Below are positions 8,791-18,499 of a stretch of 64,000 nucleotides of DNA, one piece after another. The DNA is from Vibrio atypicus (GTDB lineage Bacteria > Pseudomonadota > Gammaproteobacteria > Enterobacterales > Vibrionaceae), in NCBI RefSeq assembly GCF_009811315.1, contig NZ_BLID01000001.1, positions 1 through 64,000 on the forward strand, read 5' to 3'. A program made the position numbers and the translations under genes. The notes beneath the pieces are model-generated. The model was not told where the DNA came from, made no database searches, and worked only from the letters and a program-made list of their open reading frames with translations. Position 1 is the first letter of the stretch. Every line of letters starts with the position of its first letter.

Positions 8791-9224
8791 ATTGAATAAG
8801 TGAATTGCGGTTCGTCCCAGTCTTCTGGTGATTGACTGCCAAAAACTTTATAGTTCGAACAAATCCTGGAAACAACAGCATGATTATCATAGACGTTAAT
8901 CGTCGGAGACCCCTATGTCTAACTTAAAACAGCCATTGGGAGCCTACTAACACGTCGAAACTGTATTGGACAATGGGGGTCATACGCCATGTTCAAAGTA
9001 ATCACAAGTTAACAAGGACACATTTGCTTGAAGCTCAGCATATAACCTAAAGTGTGAACATTTAACTTGGCTAATACAAACAATAAAGCATCAGACAGCG
9101 TTTATTTTCAGGTGTGATCTTGATTAAATTTGTTAAATATTACACCTGTGTAGCAAGGATATACTACATGTTTTTTTGGTTGTTAATTAATGTACAGAGT
9201 CACGATGTTTTAGAGGATACAATT

Positions 9225-11438
9225 TTGATTAATAAAATAAAAACTGTTGGGGTAATTATCCCCTGCCTACTAATAAATTCGGTTTATGCTGACATTAGTA
9301 AACCACAAGGCCAAGCAATCGGAATTTTAAGTAGTATTTATAATGATAGCCAAGTACGCTATATCAATGCAAGTAATTGGCTAAAAGGTAGTATTGATAT
9401 TCCATCACTCGCTATTATTCGTGAAGATATAATTAATAATCGACTGCGGTATTTTATAGACTTTAGCACAATTAAAGATGAATTATCCAAGAAAACTGCA
9501 AAATCTTTACTAAGAAAAAAAATTGGTTTAAGTTTTATAAGCGATTTCTTAATAATCAGTCCGCATAAAGATGAGTTACTATTCACACCTCTTGATAATG
9601 ATAAAGACCCTAATATTAGTTTACTAGAAGCTGATAAACCCCAACGTACCTTAAGTCCTAGAGTAAGAGATTTTCTACCTAGCACGACACCTTCAGGTAG
9701 CAACTCATTACCTCATGTCGCATTCTATCTAAATGTCAATCGTACTATCACAGATCAAGAATGTTCTTTCCCAAAGTCACATTTATGGGATAACGGTGAT
9801 AGAGTTTTTTGCGACAATCCAAATATTTCTCTGATTTATCGTGTTAACTTAGAACGATCATTACAATATGGCACAACAGGTGCTGCGACACCAGATGCAA
9901 AAATAGTTCGTATCAGTTTAGATGATGATACAACAGGTGCAGGTATTCATCTGAATGATTATCTCGATTATGAACAGATTAAAATAGGGGGTAGTGTATT
10001 AAATGCTTATTCTAAAGAATGGACTACAAACGCGATAGCTCAGGACTACCAATTTACTTTTAATGCTTCGAACAACAAAGCTCAAATTTTAAAAACTTTT
10101 CCAAGAGAAAACCTAAACAAAAACTATGAGGCAAAAGAAGTCTCTGGATTTCAACTTGGGGTTACTGGTGGTATTGAGGCAAATAAAGATGGCCCTAAGG
10201 GTAAATTAGAGGCAAATGCTAGCTATAATCAAAGTCGTTGGTTAACTTTTAATACTCATGATTATCGTGTAGAGCGCAATACAGCTAACGCGCAAAATAT
10301 CCAGTTTAAGTGGAGTCGTGATCAATACGCAACTGCAGAGTCTCTATTGGATAGATCTACAGATGCTTTTTGGGTAGATAAGTATCCGGTTGATATTAAT
10401 CAAATTAATCCTATTGGCTACGCAAGCTTTGTTCCTAAAATGGATGTAATATACATGGCTGATCCTAATGCTAGAGGAACGACGGATTTTACTATTGACT
10501 CTTCAGTTAATATTAGGCCCATCTATCATGCCGCATATAACTACTACTACATTTTGGGAGGCCACCAGTCATATTATGGATTTGAAAATTCTCCACGTCG
10601 CCGTGTAAGTAAAAGCGCTAGTTTTACAGTGGATTGGGATCACCCTGTGTTTACAGGTGGTAGGCCTGTTAATTTGCAGTTAGGAAGTTTTAATAATCGC
10701 TGTATTGATGTTGACTATGAAGGAACTATTAAGACTTCAAATTGTGATGAAACGAAATATTCTCAGTCATTTATTTATGATCAATTAGGCCGATATGTAA
10801 GCGCAAGTGACGTAAATAAATGTCTTGATGGAATGTCATTGGATCGTTTGCAAAACTGTAATTCGAATTTGAGTCAGCGCTGGGAATGGGAGGACGGTAG
10901 TGACCATTTGCGCAGTATTTTTTCAGGTCAGTTACTAGGGCATGATAACGTTTCCGGAGACCTAGGGTTGTATGCAGCGCAAAGTAGAGAAATAGGACTC
11001 CGTACTGTGACTTCCTTTACTAATGTGTTCAATACAATTAATGAATCAACAGTATTTGGTTCGACTTCCGGGCTTTTAGCTCAGCAGGAGTTTAATGATA
11101 GTAATGTGTTGTATATTCGTCATGGAGCCGCCATCAATGCTATTGGCACACAACCAGAGAATCTACATGGTGGGAAAGGTGGTCTTTTGAGCGCGATTAA
11201 TCTCAACCAAGTTAAGCAAATTGAGATTACTTCAGGAGAACTCTATGGCAGTACTTACATCTTAAGTATGACTTTTAGTTATAATGACGGTTCAAAACAG
11301 ATAGTTGGGTCCAGGGAGATAGAGACAATTACGCATGATGAAGTATTTGAATTGATACCAGGTACGTCAATTCAAAAAATCAAAGTCTGGTCTAGCGGAT
11401 GGCTAGTTGATGGTGTTCAGTTTGTTCTGAACCAGTAA
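9225..11438 (+). CDS. Pore-forming cytolysin precursor (VCC/HlyA-like)
   Basis: Secreted beta-barrel pore-forming toxin of the V. cholerae cytolysin family. From the TTG at 9225 the product is 737 residues, close to the 741 I recall for VCC. A GAGGA box lies 7-9 bases upstream and the product opens with a signal peptide ending SVYA; the longer frame from 9114 has no such signal. Order of parts: signal, pro-domain (about 24-150), cytolysin core (about 220-475, with TPDAKIVR, GIHLNDYLD, EANKDGPKGK, RRRVSKSASF and DWDHPVF), ricin-type beta-trefoil lectin (about 480-580, with CIDVDYEG and SQRWEWE), and C-terminal beta-prism-like lectin (about 600-737). It is flanked on both sides by IS relics, which suggests acquisition by transfer. 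Confidence 0.88.
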   Translation: MINKIKTVGVIIPCLLINSVYADISKPQGQAIGILSSIYNDSQVRYINASNWLKGSIDIPSLAIIREDIINNRLRYFIDFSTIKDELSKKTAKSLLRKKIGLSFISDFLIISPHKDELLFTPLDNDKDPNISLLEADKPQRTLSPRVRDFLPSTTPSGSNSLPHVAFYLNVNRTITDQECSFPKSHLWDNGDRVFCDNPNISLIYRVNLERSLQYGTTGAATPDAKIVRISLDDDTTGAGIHLNDYLDYEQIKIGGSVLNAYSKEWTTNAIAQDYQFTFNASNNKAQILKTFPRENLNKNYEAKEVSGFQLGVTGGIEANKDGPKGKLEANASYNQSRWLTFNTHDYRVERNTANAQNIQFKWSRDQYATAESLLDRSTDAFWVDKYPVDINQINPIGYASFVPKMDVIYMADPNARGTTDFTIDSSVNIRPIYHAAYNYYYILGGHQSYYGFENSPRRRVSKSASFTVDWDHPVFTGGRPVNLQLGSFNNRCIDVDYEGTIKTSNCDETKYSQSFIYDQLGRYVSASDVNKCLDGMSLDRLQNCNSNLSQRWEWEDGSDHLRSIFSGQLLGHDNVSGDLGLYAAQSREIGLRTVTSFTNVFNTINESTVFGSTSGLLAQQEFNDSNVLYIRHGAAINAIGTQPENLHGGKGGLLSAINLNQVKQIEITSGELYGSTYILSMTFSYNDGSKQIVGSREIETITHDEVFELIPGTSIQKIKVWSSGWLVDGVQFVLNQ

Positions 11439-11461
11439 CGTAAGTCTATTCTCTAATAGGC

Positions 11462-12357
11462 GGCTTTGTTTCCTAATTCGAGTTCAGGAATAAAGACGCC
11501 TATTATGAGTAATTGTTAGGTGACAGTTATCGTTTCAGGCATACCTGGTCCTGTGAGCTTGTTTAATGCTTTTATCATCGCGTAAGTCTCGCGAACTTGA
11601 TCGTTGTAATTTCTTAAACTTAACGTACCGCCAAGTAGTTTCTTCACACAGAACATAACCGTTCTGAGAGTGAACTCTTGTGATAACCGTACTTCTGTTT
11701 CAAATACCTATTGTGAACCATATAGCTTCTGGCAACCGACCGCTAAGTTACGGGAATGACCTCGCTCCCATAAGGTTGCTCCTTCCCTAGGTTGAATGAG
11801 TGGAACAGCTTACTTGATACGAATAGTTTCGTAGCACAACCTTGTGTCGTAAACGCTATCGCCAGATATCTCCCAAATTCTTCGGCGAGTCTGTCTAAAG
11901 AAATTTTGAAGTGCTTCACCATCGCTCACAACCGGTAAACTTAGCTCTACGGCAATAATGTCAAAGGACGTTAACCATTTTAGCTCGCTGACTAATACAT
12001 AATTAATGAGGGCATTACAATGGCAGTTGAGTGAGCCTGAAATTGGAGCTCATGAATCCTTGTGGACCTCGCAAGAGCATTGGAAATACCCGTTTAACCA
12101 TGAGAGCTGTTGCAATCGCTAAATTACTAAACAAACGGGGTCTTACCCGTTTTGCCTTGCTTCATTTGATTTCATAACTTAATAGCTTCTTCATCAATCC
12201 AAAATGTCAGTGAACTGTGATTGATTGTAGCTTTGTTGTACTGCTTCCGGTCGGTTGTCTTGTAGCGAGATTTGGCTATTGGCCTAAGTGTTTGAATGAA
12301 CTTAGCTGTTCAGATCGTAGGCTGATGATTTAATTCCTTGATTTATGGAACAAAACC
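11462..12357 (-). mobile_element. Decayed IS5-family insertion sequence
   Basis: The ends are imperfect inverted repeats: GGCTTTGTTTCCTAATTC at 11462 and, on the other strand, GGTTTTGTTCCATAAATC ending at 12357. Both resemble the GGCTTTGTTGCATAAATC-type ends of Vibrio IS5-group elements. Between them lies a frame-shifted transposase on the minus strand. Length of about 0.9 kb fits the group. I could not identify a clear target duplication. Confidence 0.65.
11516..12279 (-). pseudogene. IS5-family transposase pseudogene
   Basis: Fragments in several minus-strand frames match IS5-group transposases: near the start KSRYKTTDRKQYNKA and HSSLTFWIDEEAIK, then LFSNLAIATALMVKRVF, and at the end KLLGGTLSLRNYNDQ, MIKALNKLTGPGMPET and a stop at 11516-11518. 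The expected start codon reads ATA (12277-12279), and several frameshifts and stops separate the pieces. The element can no longer supply its own transposase. It separates the cytolysin gene from the pilus operon. Confidence 0.7.
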
Positions 12358-12539
12358 AGAAAAACGAACTATCACAAAGAATGAAATTAATAAAATCTTA
12401 AGACCAAAACAGATTTTAACAGTCACTCACACGTAATAAATGGCATTCCATTAATAAAAGGCCACCCCCCAACAATCCATGTCAGAGACAGCCTAAATAG
12501 AATACATACACAGTTGCAGCCGAATAAATCCAGTATTCA

Positions 12540-13229
12540 TCAACTAAATAAATCACCCAATGGTTTAGGCCTGCTGAACAAATATCCTTGAAAATAATTA
12601 ATATTCAGCTTCTTGATAAAGTCATAAGTATCTGTATTTTCTACTCCTTCCGCCACAACCATAATATCAAGTTTTCTAGTTAAATCCGACATACTCTCCA
12701 ATATACATCTCTTTTTAAAATCATACTGAGAGTCCAATATAAAAATTCGGTCTATCTTTAACTCATCTATTGGGAGTTTTAGGATTTTATCGAGCGATGA
12801 ATATCCAACACCAAAATCATCAATTGAAATACCGACCCCGTATTGTTTTAATTTGAGTATATTTTTTATCAAAGACATAGAACAATCATAGTATTCAGTC
12901 TCTGTAATCTCAACTTTAAACCGGGAAGGACAAATATTGTACTCTTCGCATCTAGAAACAAAATACTTATAGAAACTGGAGTTTTCTAATAAACTAGGAG
13001 GCAAATTTAAAGAAATCCTATAAGGAACCTCATAAAATCCAATATCATGGATTGCATTCAAAAGAACATTATCAAACAAACGACAATGTTCAAATTTCGA
13101 TAAAAACGCAGACGGATAAAGGACACCTTTATTCGGAACTTTGAGTCGTACCAATGCCTCCAATGCAACAACATCGGATTTGTTATCAATAATTGGCTGA
13201 TAATAATTTATGAGTTGACCATTTTTCAC
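12540..13229 (-). CDS. EAL-domain c-di-GMP phosphodiesterase
   Basis: A 229-residue stand-alone EAL domain with no sensor or membrane part. Catalytic and metal-binding residues look intact: EALVR near residue 28, the Asn in SLNLPPS, the Glu in EITE, DDFGVGYSS, the Lys in ELKIDRIFI, AEGVE, and the Gln in FQGYLFSRP. It should therefore hydrolyse c-di-GMP to pGpG. The start is a GTG, 10 bases after the stop of the pilus tip-protein gene, so it is probably the last gene of the pilus operon. A phosphodiesterase made together with pili could act as feedback between attachment and c-di-GMP level (inference). Confidence 0.85.
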   Translation of the reverse strand: MKNGQLINYYQPIIDNKSDVVALEALVRLKVPNKGVLYPSAFLSKFEHCRLFDNVLLNAIHDIGFYEVPYRISLNLPPSLLENSSFYKYFVSRCEEYNICPSRFKVEITETEYYDCSMSLIKNILKLKQYGVGISIDDFGVGYSSLDKILKLPIDELKIDRIFILDSQYDFKKRCILESMSDLTRKLDIMVVAEGVENTDTYDFIKKLNINYFQGYLFSRPKPLGDLFS

Positions 13230-13239
13230 GATGCTATCC

Positions 13240-14298
13240 CTACTTAAAGTTAACTCGTATATACATTGTGGCGGAATACTCCCCCAACGTGACTTGCGAC
13301 TTCGGTTTAGTCAACACAGGTGCTGAAGTAAACAGAATTCTTTTATATCCTTTGGAATCAAGAGAAGTATTAAATTTGTTCCAGACATTGTTTATTACGT
13401 AGTTAGTCCCGAAAGTAGCGACAGATAACACAGATTTAATTTCAACACCATCCAAGTCAGTCTTCAAACCATACTCACTAAAGTCACCAGTAAACTCGAT
13501 TTCAACTGGAACATTTGAGTAATTACAATAAATATTTGTGACATGTATTAGAGGTGAAATTTGAGTATTTTCGCTTGGCATCTGGTCATCAAAATCGCTT
13601 AGAAATGACGTTTTAAACTCATATTTTTTGTTAAATGCCCCTGTAGTGTTGCAGTAATGACCACTCGATAACCGACCGTTAACCTCAAGCAACCGCATAA
13701 CGGCTGTGCTAGAATCTGGGTGATCACGTCTGCGCATTTTAAAATAGCCTAGAGGTGAATTATTGATCTCTTGCCAACCTATAATAGGAGCCAGTAAGCG
13801 AATTCTTAGTCGCCCTCTAGTTAAGCTGGATAAAGTAGAAGGACCCCGACAATAACTTTCTTCAGTTTTATTACTATATGCTCCAAAAGGAACTGTTTTT
13901 TTTACGAAAGCCGACTGCCAGTCATTCCAAATTTCCGTTTCCAGAGAATATGCGAGGTTGCTGGTTCCCGGTATTGAGTACCATGGAACACCATCATAAT
14001 TGTCTACGTAGGTAGCATAGGGGTTTGTATCTCCAGTAAAAAATGTTTCAGCGACCCACCAACTTACAGCACAATCACACTGAGCTGTAAGAAGTGCTGT
14101 AGAAAAAGTATTATCATAGATAATGTTGTTAGCCACATTTTGAGCTTGCGTTAACGTAATTGAACCTATTTGAACTACAGACCTTTGATTTCCAGAAGTA
14201 TTGACGCAATTGAAAGTCTGAGCGTATGAGACGTCTGGAAATATGGCGAATAACAAACTCAGCACCAACTGACCAAATAGTACATAGTTATTTTTCAT
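13240..14298 (-). CDS. Chaperone-usher pilus tip adhesin or minor pilin
   Basis: A 352-residue secreted protein with an N-terminal signal peptide ending near DVSYAQ and ten or so cysteines. It lies directly downstream of the usher and chaperone genes, the usual place for a tip adhesin. No catalytic motif is seen, and no Pfam family was recognised with certainty. The size and position suggest a two-domain adhesin (N-terminal receptor-binding, C-terminal pilin-like). The ATG at 14298 is chosen over the TTG at 14307. The chaperone stop is 11 bases upstream of the start. Binding target unknown. Confidence 0.65.
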   Translation of the reverse strand: MKNNYVLFGQLVLSLLFAIFPDVSYAQTFNCVNTSGNQRSVVQIGSITLTQAQNVANNIIYDNTFSTALLTAQCDCAVSWWVAETFFTGDTNPYATYVDNYDGVPWYSIPGTSNLAYSLETEIWNDWQSAFVKKTVPFGAYSNKTEESYCRGPSTLSSLTRGRLRIRLLAPIIGWQEINNSPLGYFKMRRRDHPDSSTAVMRLLEVNGRLSSGHYCNTTGAFNKKYEFKTSFLSDFDDQMPSENTQISPLIHVTNIYCNYSNVPVEIEFTGDFSEYGLKTDLDGVEIKSVLSVATFGTNYVINNVWNKFNTSLDSKGYKRILFTSAPVLTKPKSQVTLGEYSATMYIRVNFK

Positions 14299-14308
14299 CT
14301 TAATCAAC

Positions 14309-14974
14309 TCATTCGGCTGTCATAGCAAAAGATTTAGTATATATTCCACCGTACTTGTTGATAAACTCAACAAATACACTTTTACCGCTAGGGCATTTAG
14401 TATTCAAATCAAAGTATGTCGTTGAATTAGGTTTAAGCTCCGACAGTGAATACTCTTCTGAAAGCACATCTTCATTAAACAACACCTTATTGATTGAAAT
14501 GTGACCATCAGTCTTATTACTTACAAACAAACTAGTAGATGATTTTCCACACCCGATTTCAATTGCATTATCATAGTCAATTCTATCCGCTTTTTTTCGG
14601 ACAAATATTTTTATTCTCGATGATAACACCACATTAAGACCTAATTGCGTGTTATCTGTCTCCTCTTGAATTTCAAAATAATACAAGCGTCCTTCTGTGA
14701 GATTTTTCTCCAAGGAAAACAACCTTACTATTCGTGACTCTCCTGGTTGCATTTTAATAAAATTGGGGGTTAATAAAATTTTATCAGTGCGCTGAACTTC
14801 ATTTTGGTCAGTCACTAAAATAGAGACATTCTTCACCACTTCTGAGTTATTTCTTAATACAACTTCGCCAGGCTGGTTTTGAACAAGGATCAACCGAGTA
14901 CGATCTATCGTGACTGCTGCATGACCCTGAGATGAAATTATCATCAGCATTACTAAATAATATAATCTGCGCAT
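14309..14974 (-). CDS. Periplasmic pilus chaperone, PapD-like
   Basis: A 221-residue protein with a signal peptide (cleavage after GHAA, about residue 20) and an Ig-like N-terminal domain typical of pilus assembly chaperones: TIDRTRLILVQ, the hydrophobic strand after it, and MQPGESRIVRLF with the conserved Arg of the subunit-binding cleft region. The C-terminal domain has two Cys (C162 and C194 by rough count). It should donate a strand to pilin subunits in the periplasm and deliver them to the usher. The gene overlaps the usher gene end by 22 bases, indicating translational coupling. Confidence 0.82.
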   Translation of the reverse strand: MRRLYYLVMLMIISSQGHAAVTIDRTRLILVQNQPGEVVLRNNSEVVKNVSILVTDQNEVQRTDKILLTPNFIKMQPGESRIVRLFSLEKNLTEGRLYYFEIQEETDNTQLGLNVVLSSRIKIFVRKKADRIDYDNAIEIGCGKSSTSLFVSNKTDGHISINKVLFNEDVLSEEYSLSELKPNSTTYFDLNTKCPSGKSVFVEFINKYGGIYTKSFAMTAE

Positions 14975-17436
14975 TTTAACGTTCCAAAATCGATTACAAG
15001 TTTTTCCGAATCAATTGGTAAAGAATATTCACAATTTAACTCGGGTATTCTAAGCGAGACTTCGTCTTGCCCTGGTTTTAAGATAAATTCATTTGAAATT
15101 AGTCCATTGGGACCGATGTATAAAACCTCATCACCTAGATGCACTTCCATGCCTTTAACAGTTTTTCTAGAGTGGGATTCTACGTAGCCAACTAAATACT
15201 TTATCAAGTTGACTTGGACATCAAAGTGGTAAATACCATTAGGTTTAGGAGTAACATTCAATACATCTTCATCACCTAGGCTTTTATCCACAGAGCCTTC
15301 CGTTAATGAAACTTCTTCTGAAGCAAAATGAGAATTTAAAGGTATGATCAACACCCCATCATCGTTAGGCCTATTTCTAGCTGACAAAGTTTCGGAGTTA
15401 CTATCCAAAATCATTAAGGTGGGTGTCATCAGTGATGTCAGATAAAGGTTATTTTTTGAGTATATCGCTCCCCCAGATAAACTCAGACTTCTAGTCTCAA
15501 AAAGATTAGATTTACTGTATCCTACATTCAAGTTAGTATCTTCAGTACTAAGCCATGCGTCTGCCGATTTTGTTGTACCAATTCTACTGTTGTCTTTTCT
15601 AACTGATACAGACATCCCCTTATCTCTGTCATCAGATGTGTAACTCGCTCTAGCATAATAGCCGCGATTACTTACATCCCCGTACCACTGTAATTTATCA
15701 AAATCAACACTCATAGTAAGACCAAAATATTCATCTTCGTCACTACTATTGGTATAATTTAATGTCATACTTCCAAGCCTATTAGGTATCGAGTAGTCAA
15801 CTGACACTTGATTGAGATAAATCTCACTGGAGTTATTCGATAGATCTATCAATAAACTGTCGTCGTTTAGTATTAATCCTTTTCGATTATACGTTGCATT
15901 TAACTGGTAGTTATTGTCTTGATAATACTTGCCATATAGATTGAAGCCATCCCCTGTAGACATATTGATCCCAGCATATGATCCCCATGTTTTATCATAT
16001 CCAAACAATAAATCGTTATTTAGGCCAAACATCAGACTTTTGATACTGAGATTAAGCTGACGATCCGATGTAGAGTAATATCCATTCAAACTGACGCTGT
16101 AATAATCGAACCCCCTCACCCCTTCATATTCAACAACCAGATCTTCATTGCTCTCACTCAGTCCAAGCTTAGCTCCCCATTCATAACTACCACTTTTGTA
16201 AAGCGAAGCCATGTTATTGGAATAGTCATATGGGATATTTATATACTTTTTTTTCAAACCAAGTTCGGATATAACCAATGTCAGATCATTAGTATTGACA
16301 TATTGATAGGATTCAATTTTAGATTCACCGCCTGACGTAGACATTGAACTAATTAATTGATTTCCTTGATATAGCTCCACATAGGCTGGACCTCCGGTGG
16401 TAAAAGAAATCGGCGGCGTATAGATCAAACTATCATCATTCAATAACCTTCTGTTGTACTCGACACCCACCCCATAGATTTTTGAGGAGTTACCTTGAAT
16501 TTTCCCTACTGAATAAATCATAGGGCCTTCCTCACTGATAGACTCCAAATATAAAGAATCAAGGTTGAGTTCTGAGCGACTATCATAATCATAGTAAGAA
16601 AGCTTAGAGATCACTGTCGACCTTTCAAAGCTTAAGTAATTGTTCAAACCACCAGTGAAACTATCGTTATTATTGATATTTGAGCTATAATTCATCCAAT
16701 AATTGGAATAGTTTGCAACATTACCAATTTCAAAGGTCTTTATCTCTGTTTCAGAACTAGACTCTTCAGATTCAATGTCTAAGATTAGGTTTATTGATTG
16801 CTCTCTATCATCTAGTTCAATAAACATACCGGGGATATCTTCATAAGGCATAGAGATATATTCAACTAAATCTATGTCATTGTTGTAGATGATATTACTT
16901 GCAACTTCACTGCTTAATAATGGTTTGTCATTTATATAATCAGTTTTATATACACCAATTATATTTCCATTTAATACAACTTGGTTAACTCGACTTGTAT
17001 TTTTGGTGCTATCATCAACAGTCTTATCCACCGTTAATAAAGAATATTTCAGGGAAAGATCACTTTCCTCATAGCACACAAGGAAGGGGATTGACTTCAG
17101 ATTGGTATTTTTTTTCAGAAAGCTTATATGTCTTTTTGCCTCATCTAATCCATCATAACCAGAAATGTAAACTCTCCATTTCCCAGAAAGTAATTTTCTT
17201 ACTTCTAGCTTTGGAGTAGAATCTATTTCAAGAAGAGATTGAAATTCATTAAAATTCGGCTTCTTATAGTCTGTATATAAAGATACCTTAGTTTCTCCCG
17301 AACATTCAGTTGCTTGTGATACATCCCAATACGAAACTGGAATTATATTATCTTCTTTATATTTCATTTCTTGAGCAAACAAGAACAATGGACAATAGAG
17401 AACGAAACCAAGACGTAATTGGCCAAAATGACTCAT
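14953..17436 (-). CDS. Outer-membrane usher with N-terminal SPOR-like region
   Basis: An 827-residue protein with a signal peptide (LYCPLFLFAQ near residue 20) and a long beta-rich, Tyr/Asn/Ser-rich middle, consistent with a 24-strand usher barrel for pilin secretion. It looks like the TcfC/CooC (CS1-type, alternate chaperone-usher) branch, not the FimD branch; this is from composition and the C-terminal pattern and is not certain. Unusually, residues about 50-110 resemble a SPOR repeat (KWRVYISGYDGLDEAKRHI after a first VSLYTDY strand). SPOR domains bind denuded peptidoglycan. Ribosome binding site is weak; a strong hairpin separates it from the pilin gene. Confidence 0.78.
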   Translation of the reverse strand: MSHFGQLRLGFVLYCPLFLFAQEMKYKEDNIIPVSYWDVSQATECSGETKVSLYTDYKKPNFNEFQSLLEIDSTPKLEVRKLLSGKWRVYISGYDGLDEAKRHISFLKKNTNLKSIPFLVCYEESDLSLKYSLLTVDKTVDDSTKNTSRVNQVVLNGNIIGVYKTDYINDKPLLSSEVASNIIYNNDIDLVEYISMPYEDIPGMFIELDDREQSINLILDIESEESSSETEIKTFEIGNVANYSNYWMNYSSNINNNDSFTGGLNNYLSFERSTVISKLSYYDYDSRSELNLDSLYLESISEEGPMIYSVGKIQGNSSKIYGVGVEYNRRLLNDDSLIYTPPISFTTGGPAYVELYQGNQLISSMSTSGGESKIESYQYVNTNDLTLVISELGLKKKYINIPYDYSNNMASLYKSGSYEWGAKLGLSESNEDLVVEYEGVRGFDYYSVSLNGYYSTSDRQLNLSIKSLMFGLNNDLLFGYDKTWGSYAGINMSTGDGFNLYGKYYQDNNYQLNATYNRKGLILNDDSLLIDLSNNSSEIYLNQVSVDYSIPNRLGSMTLNYTNSSDEDEYFGLTMSVDFDKLQWYGDVSNRGYYARASYTSDDRDKGMSVSVRKDNSRIGTTKSADAWLSTEDTNLNVGYSKSNLFETRSLSLSGGAIYSKNNLYLTSLMTPTLMILDSNSETLSARNRPNDDGVLIIPLNSHFASEEVSLTEGSVDKSLGDEDVLNVTPKPNGIYHFDVQVNLIKYLVGYVESHSRKTVKGMEVHLGDEVLYIGPNGLISNEFILKPGQDEVSLRIPELNCEYSLPIDSEKLVIDFGTLKCADYII

Positions 17437-17465
17437 ATATATTGATTCATATTATAGTTTGGAAA

Positions 17466-17492
17466 CACCCTGTACCTGAATGGCACAGGGTG
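17466..17492 (-). terminator. Hairpin between major pilin and usher genes
   Basis: Perfect 8-bp arms CACCCTGT and ACAGGGTG enclose an 11-base loop in the gap after the pilin stop. No T-run follows on the minus strand. In pilus operons such hairpins protect the abundant pilin mRNA and limit usher expression, which would fit here. Confidence 0.6.
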
Positions 17493-17524
17493 ATGTTGAG
17501 CGAGTAGTTAAAAGTTGTTATCTT

Positions 17525-18073
17525 TTATTTGTAAGCCACTTGTAGCGAAATCTTTCCACCAAACTGCCCTGGTGTTAAAGTTGCCGAATGCGCATAAGGT
17601 TGAGCTTTAAAAAGAATCGCGCCTGTACTTGGAGTATACGCGGCTGTATTAGTAGACAAAATATCAGTATAACCTGCATTTACAACATTGGTACCATCAG
17701 CTAGTTTAACTTGTACTCCAGCGCTTGCATTTCTACCATCAGTAACAACGCTTTTATCAATCACACTATCTGCGCTTGTGACCTTAATTTCAGCACCTCT
17801 TGTAAATACACTCGTACATGAGCTGCTTTCAGGTACAACTGAAAATGGTACTTCAGTGCCAAAAACAGCGCCCGCTGCCGTTGCAGCTGAGTCGTCAAAC
17901 ACTCCAAAGTCAATAGTATTAACAACCCCATTAGCTGTTTTAATTGCAAAATCACATGTTGCTGTTGAAATTAAACCATCAAACTGAACCTCAGTAACAT
18001 TTTGGCCAACAGCCAATACACTACTAGAACTAAAAGACGTCAATAATGATAATGCAATAATATGTTTTTTCAT
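17525..18073 (-). CDS. Major fimbrial subunit (pilin)
   Basis: A 182-residue secreted protein with a signal peptide ending SVLAVGQ and a type-1-pilin-like pattern: early Cys in TATCDFAI, second Cys in SSSCTSV, an N-terminal donor-strand-like VTEVQFDGLIS, and a C-terminal beta strand ending KISLQVAYK with the penultimate Tyr. It is rich in Ala, Thr, Ser and Val. The ATG at 18073 is preferred over an upstream in-frame codon at 18082. First gene of the pilin-usher-chaperone-tip-EAL unit, expected to be the most expressed. Confidence 0.82.
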   Translation of the reverse strand: MKKHIIALSLLTSFSSSSVLAVGQNVTEVQFDGLISTATCDFAIKTANGVVNTIDFGVFDDSAATAAGAVFGTEVPFSVVPESSSCTSVFTRGAEIKVTSADSVIDKSVVTDGRNASAGVQVKLADGTNVVNAGYTDILSTNTAAYTPSTGAILFKAQPYAHSATLTPGQFGGKISLQVAYK

Positions 18074-18499
18074 AAACACCACTTTAAACTTTTAAAAAGA
18101 TTCCACTTAATAATAATATGACCTCCGTTTCATGGATCTATTATCGCATGGCACTCTAAATAGTGGGTGGTATTTATATACTACATACTATTTTTTCTAA
18201 TTTTATACTATTTGTCATATCTTTTAATAAAAACAGTTCCACTGCTGCCCAAAATTTTGCTTGGTCGAGTTTTAAACAGCCTCTATATTAGCACTCCTTA
18301 CAAGTCAATATCTTTCCCGTCATTTGATATTGTTCTTAACTGGTGACTCCATTAAGTTTATGTTTATTAAAATGTAAGAATTAATGTTGCTAGATGGTAA
18401 TGAACTTTTATACTGTTTTACGGCATTGATTTTGCAATCAGTATTGCTTTCCAAATTGATACAGGTACGCATCAGAACGATAATCTGATACGTACATTC
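18074..18499. other. Pilus operon promoter region
   Basis: About 425 bp, strongly AT-rich (especially 18170-18240), between the pilin gene and the chemoreceptor stop. It must hold the pilin promoter. Several A/T tracts could suit H-NS binding, and a motif ACTACATA at 18180-18187 also occurs upstream of the second chemoreceptor. No clear sigma-54 or sigma-70 pair could be assigned with confidence. Confidence 0.4.

Larger units (their letters stand above)
8239..9224. other. AT-rich intergenic region before the cytolysin gene
   Basis: Nearly 1 kb with no intact gene. The first 280 bp hold the promoter region of the FIST operon but no box clear enough to call. The middle (8571-8790) is a decayed IS200-like element listed separately. 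From about 8800 to 9110 nothing recognisable was found. In the final 110 bp the cytolysin frame is open upstream of its likely TTG start but carries no signal-peptide-like sequence. Confidence 0.5.

Noticed and set aside
9114..9224. Cytolysin N-terminal extension from GTG 9114
   Set aside because: The extension has no signal-peptide logic and would bury the signal; the TTG at 9225 has a GAGGA box and gives the family length.
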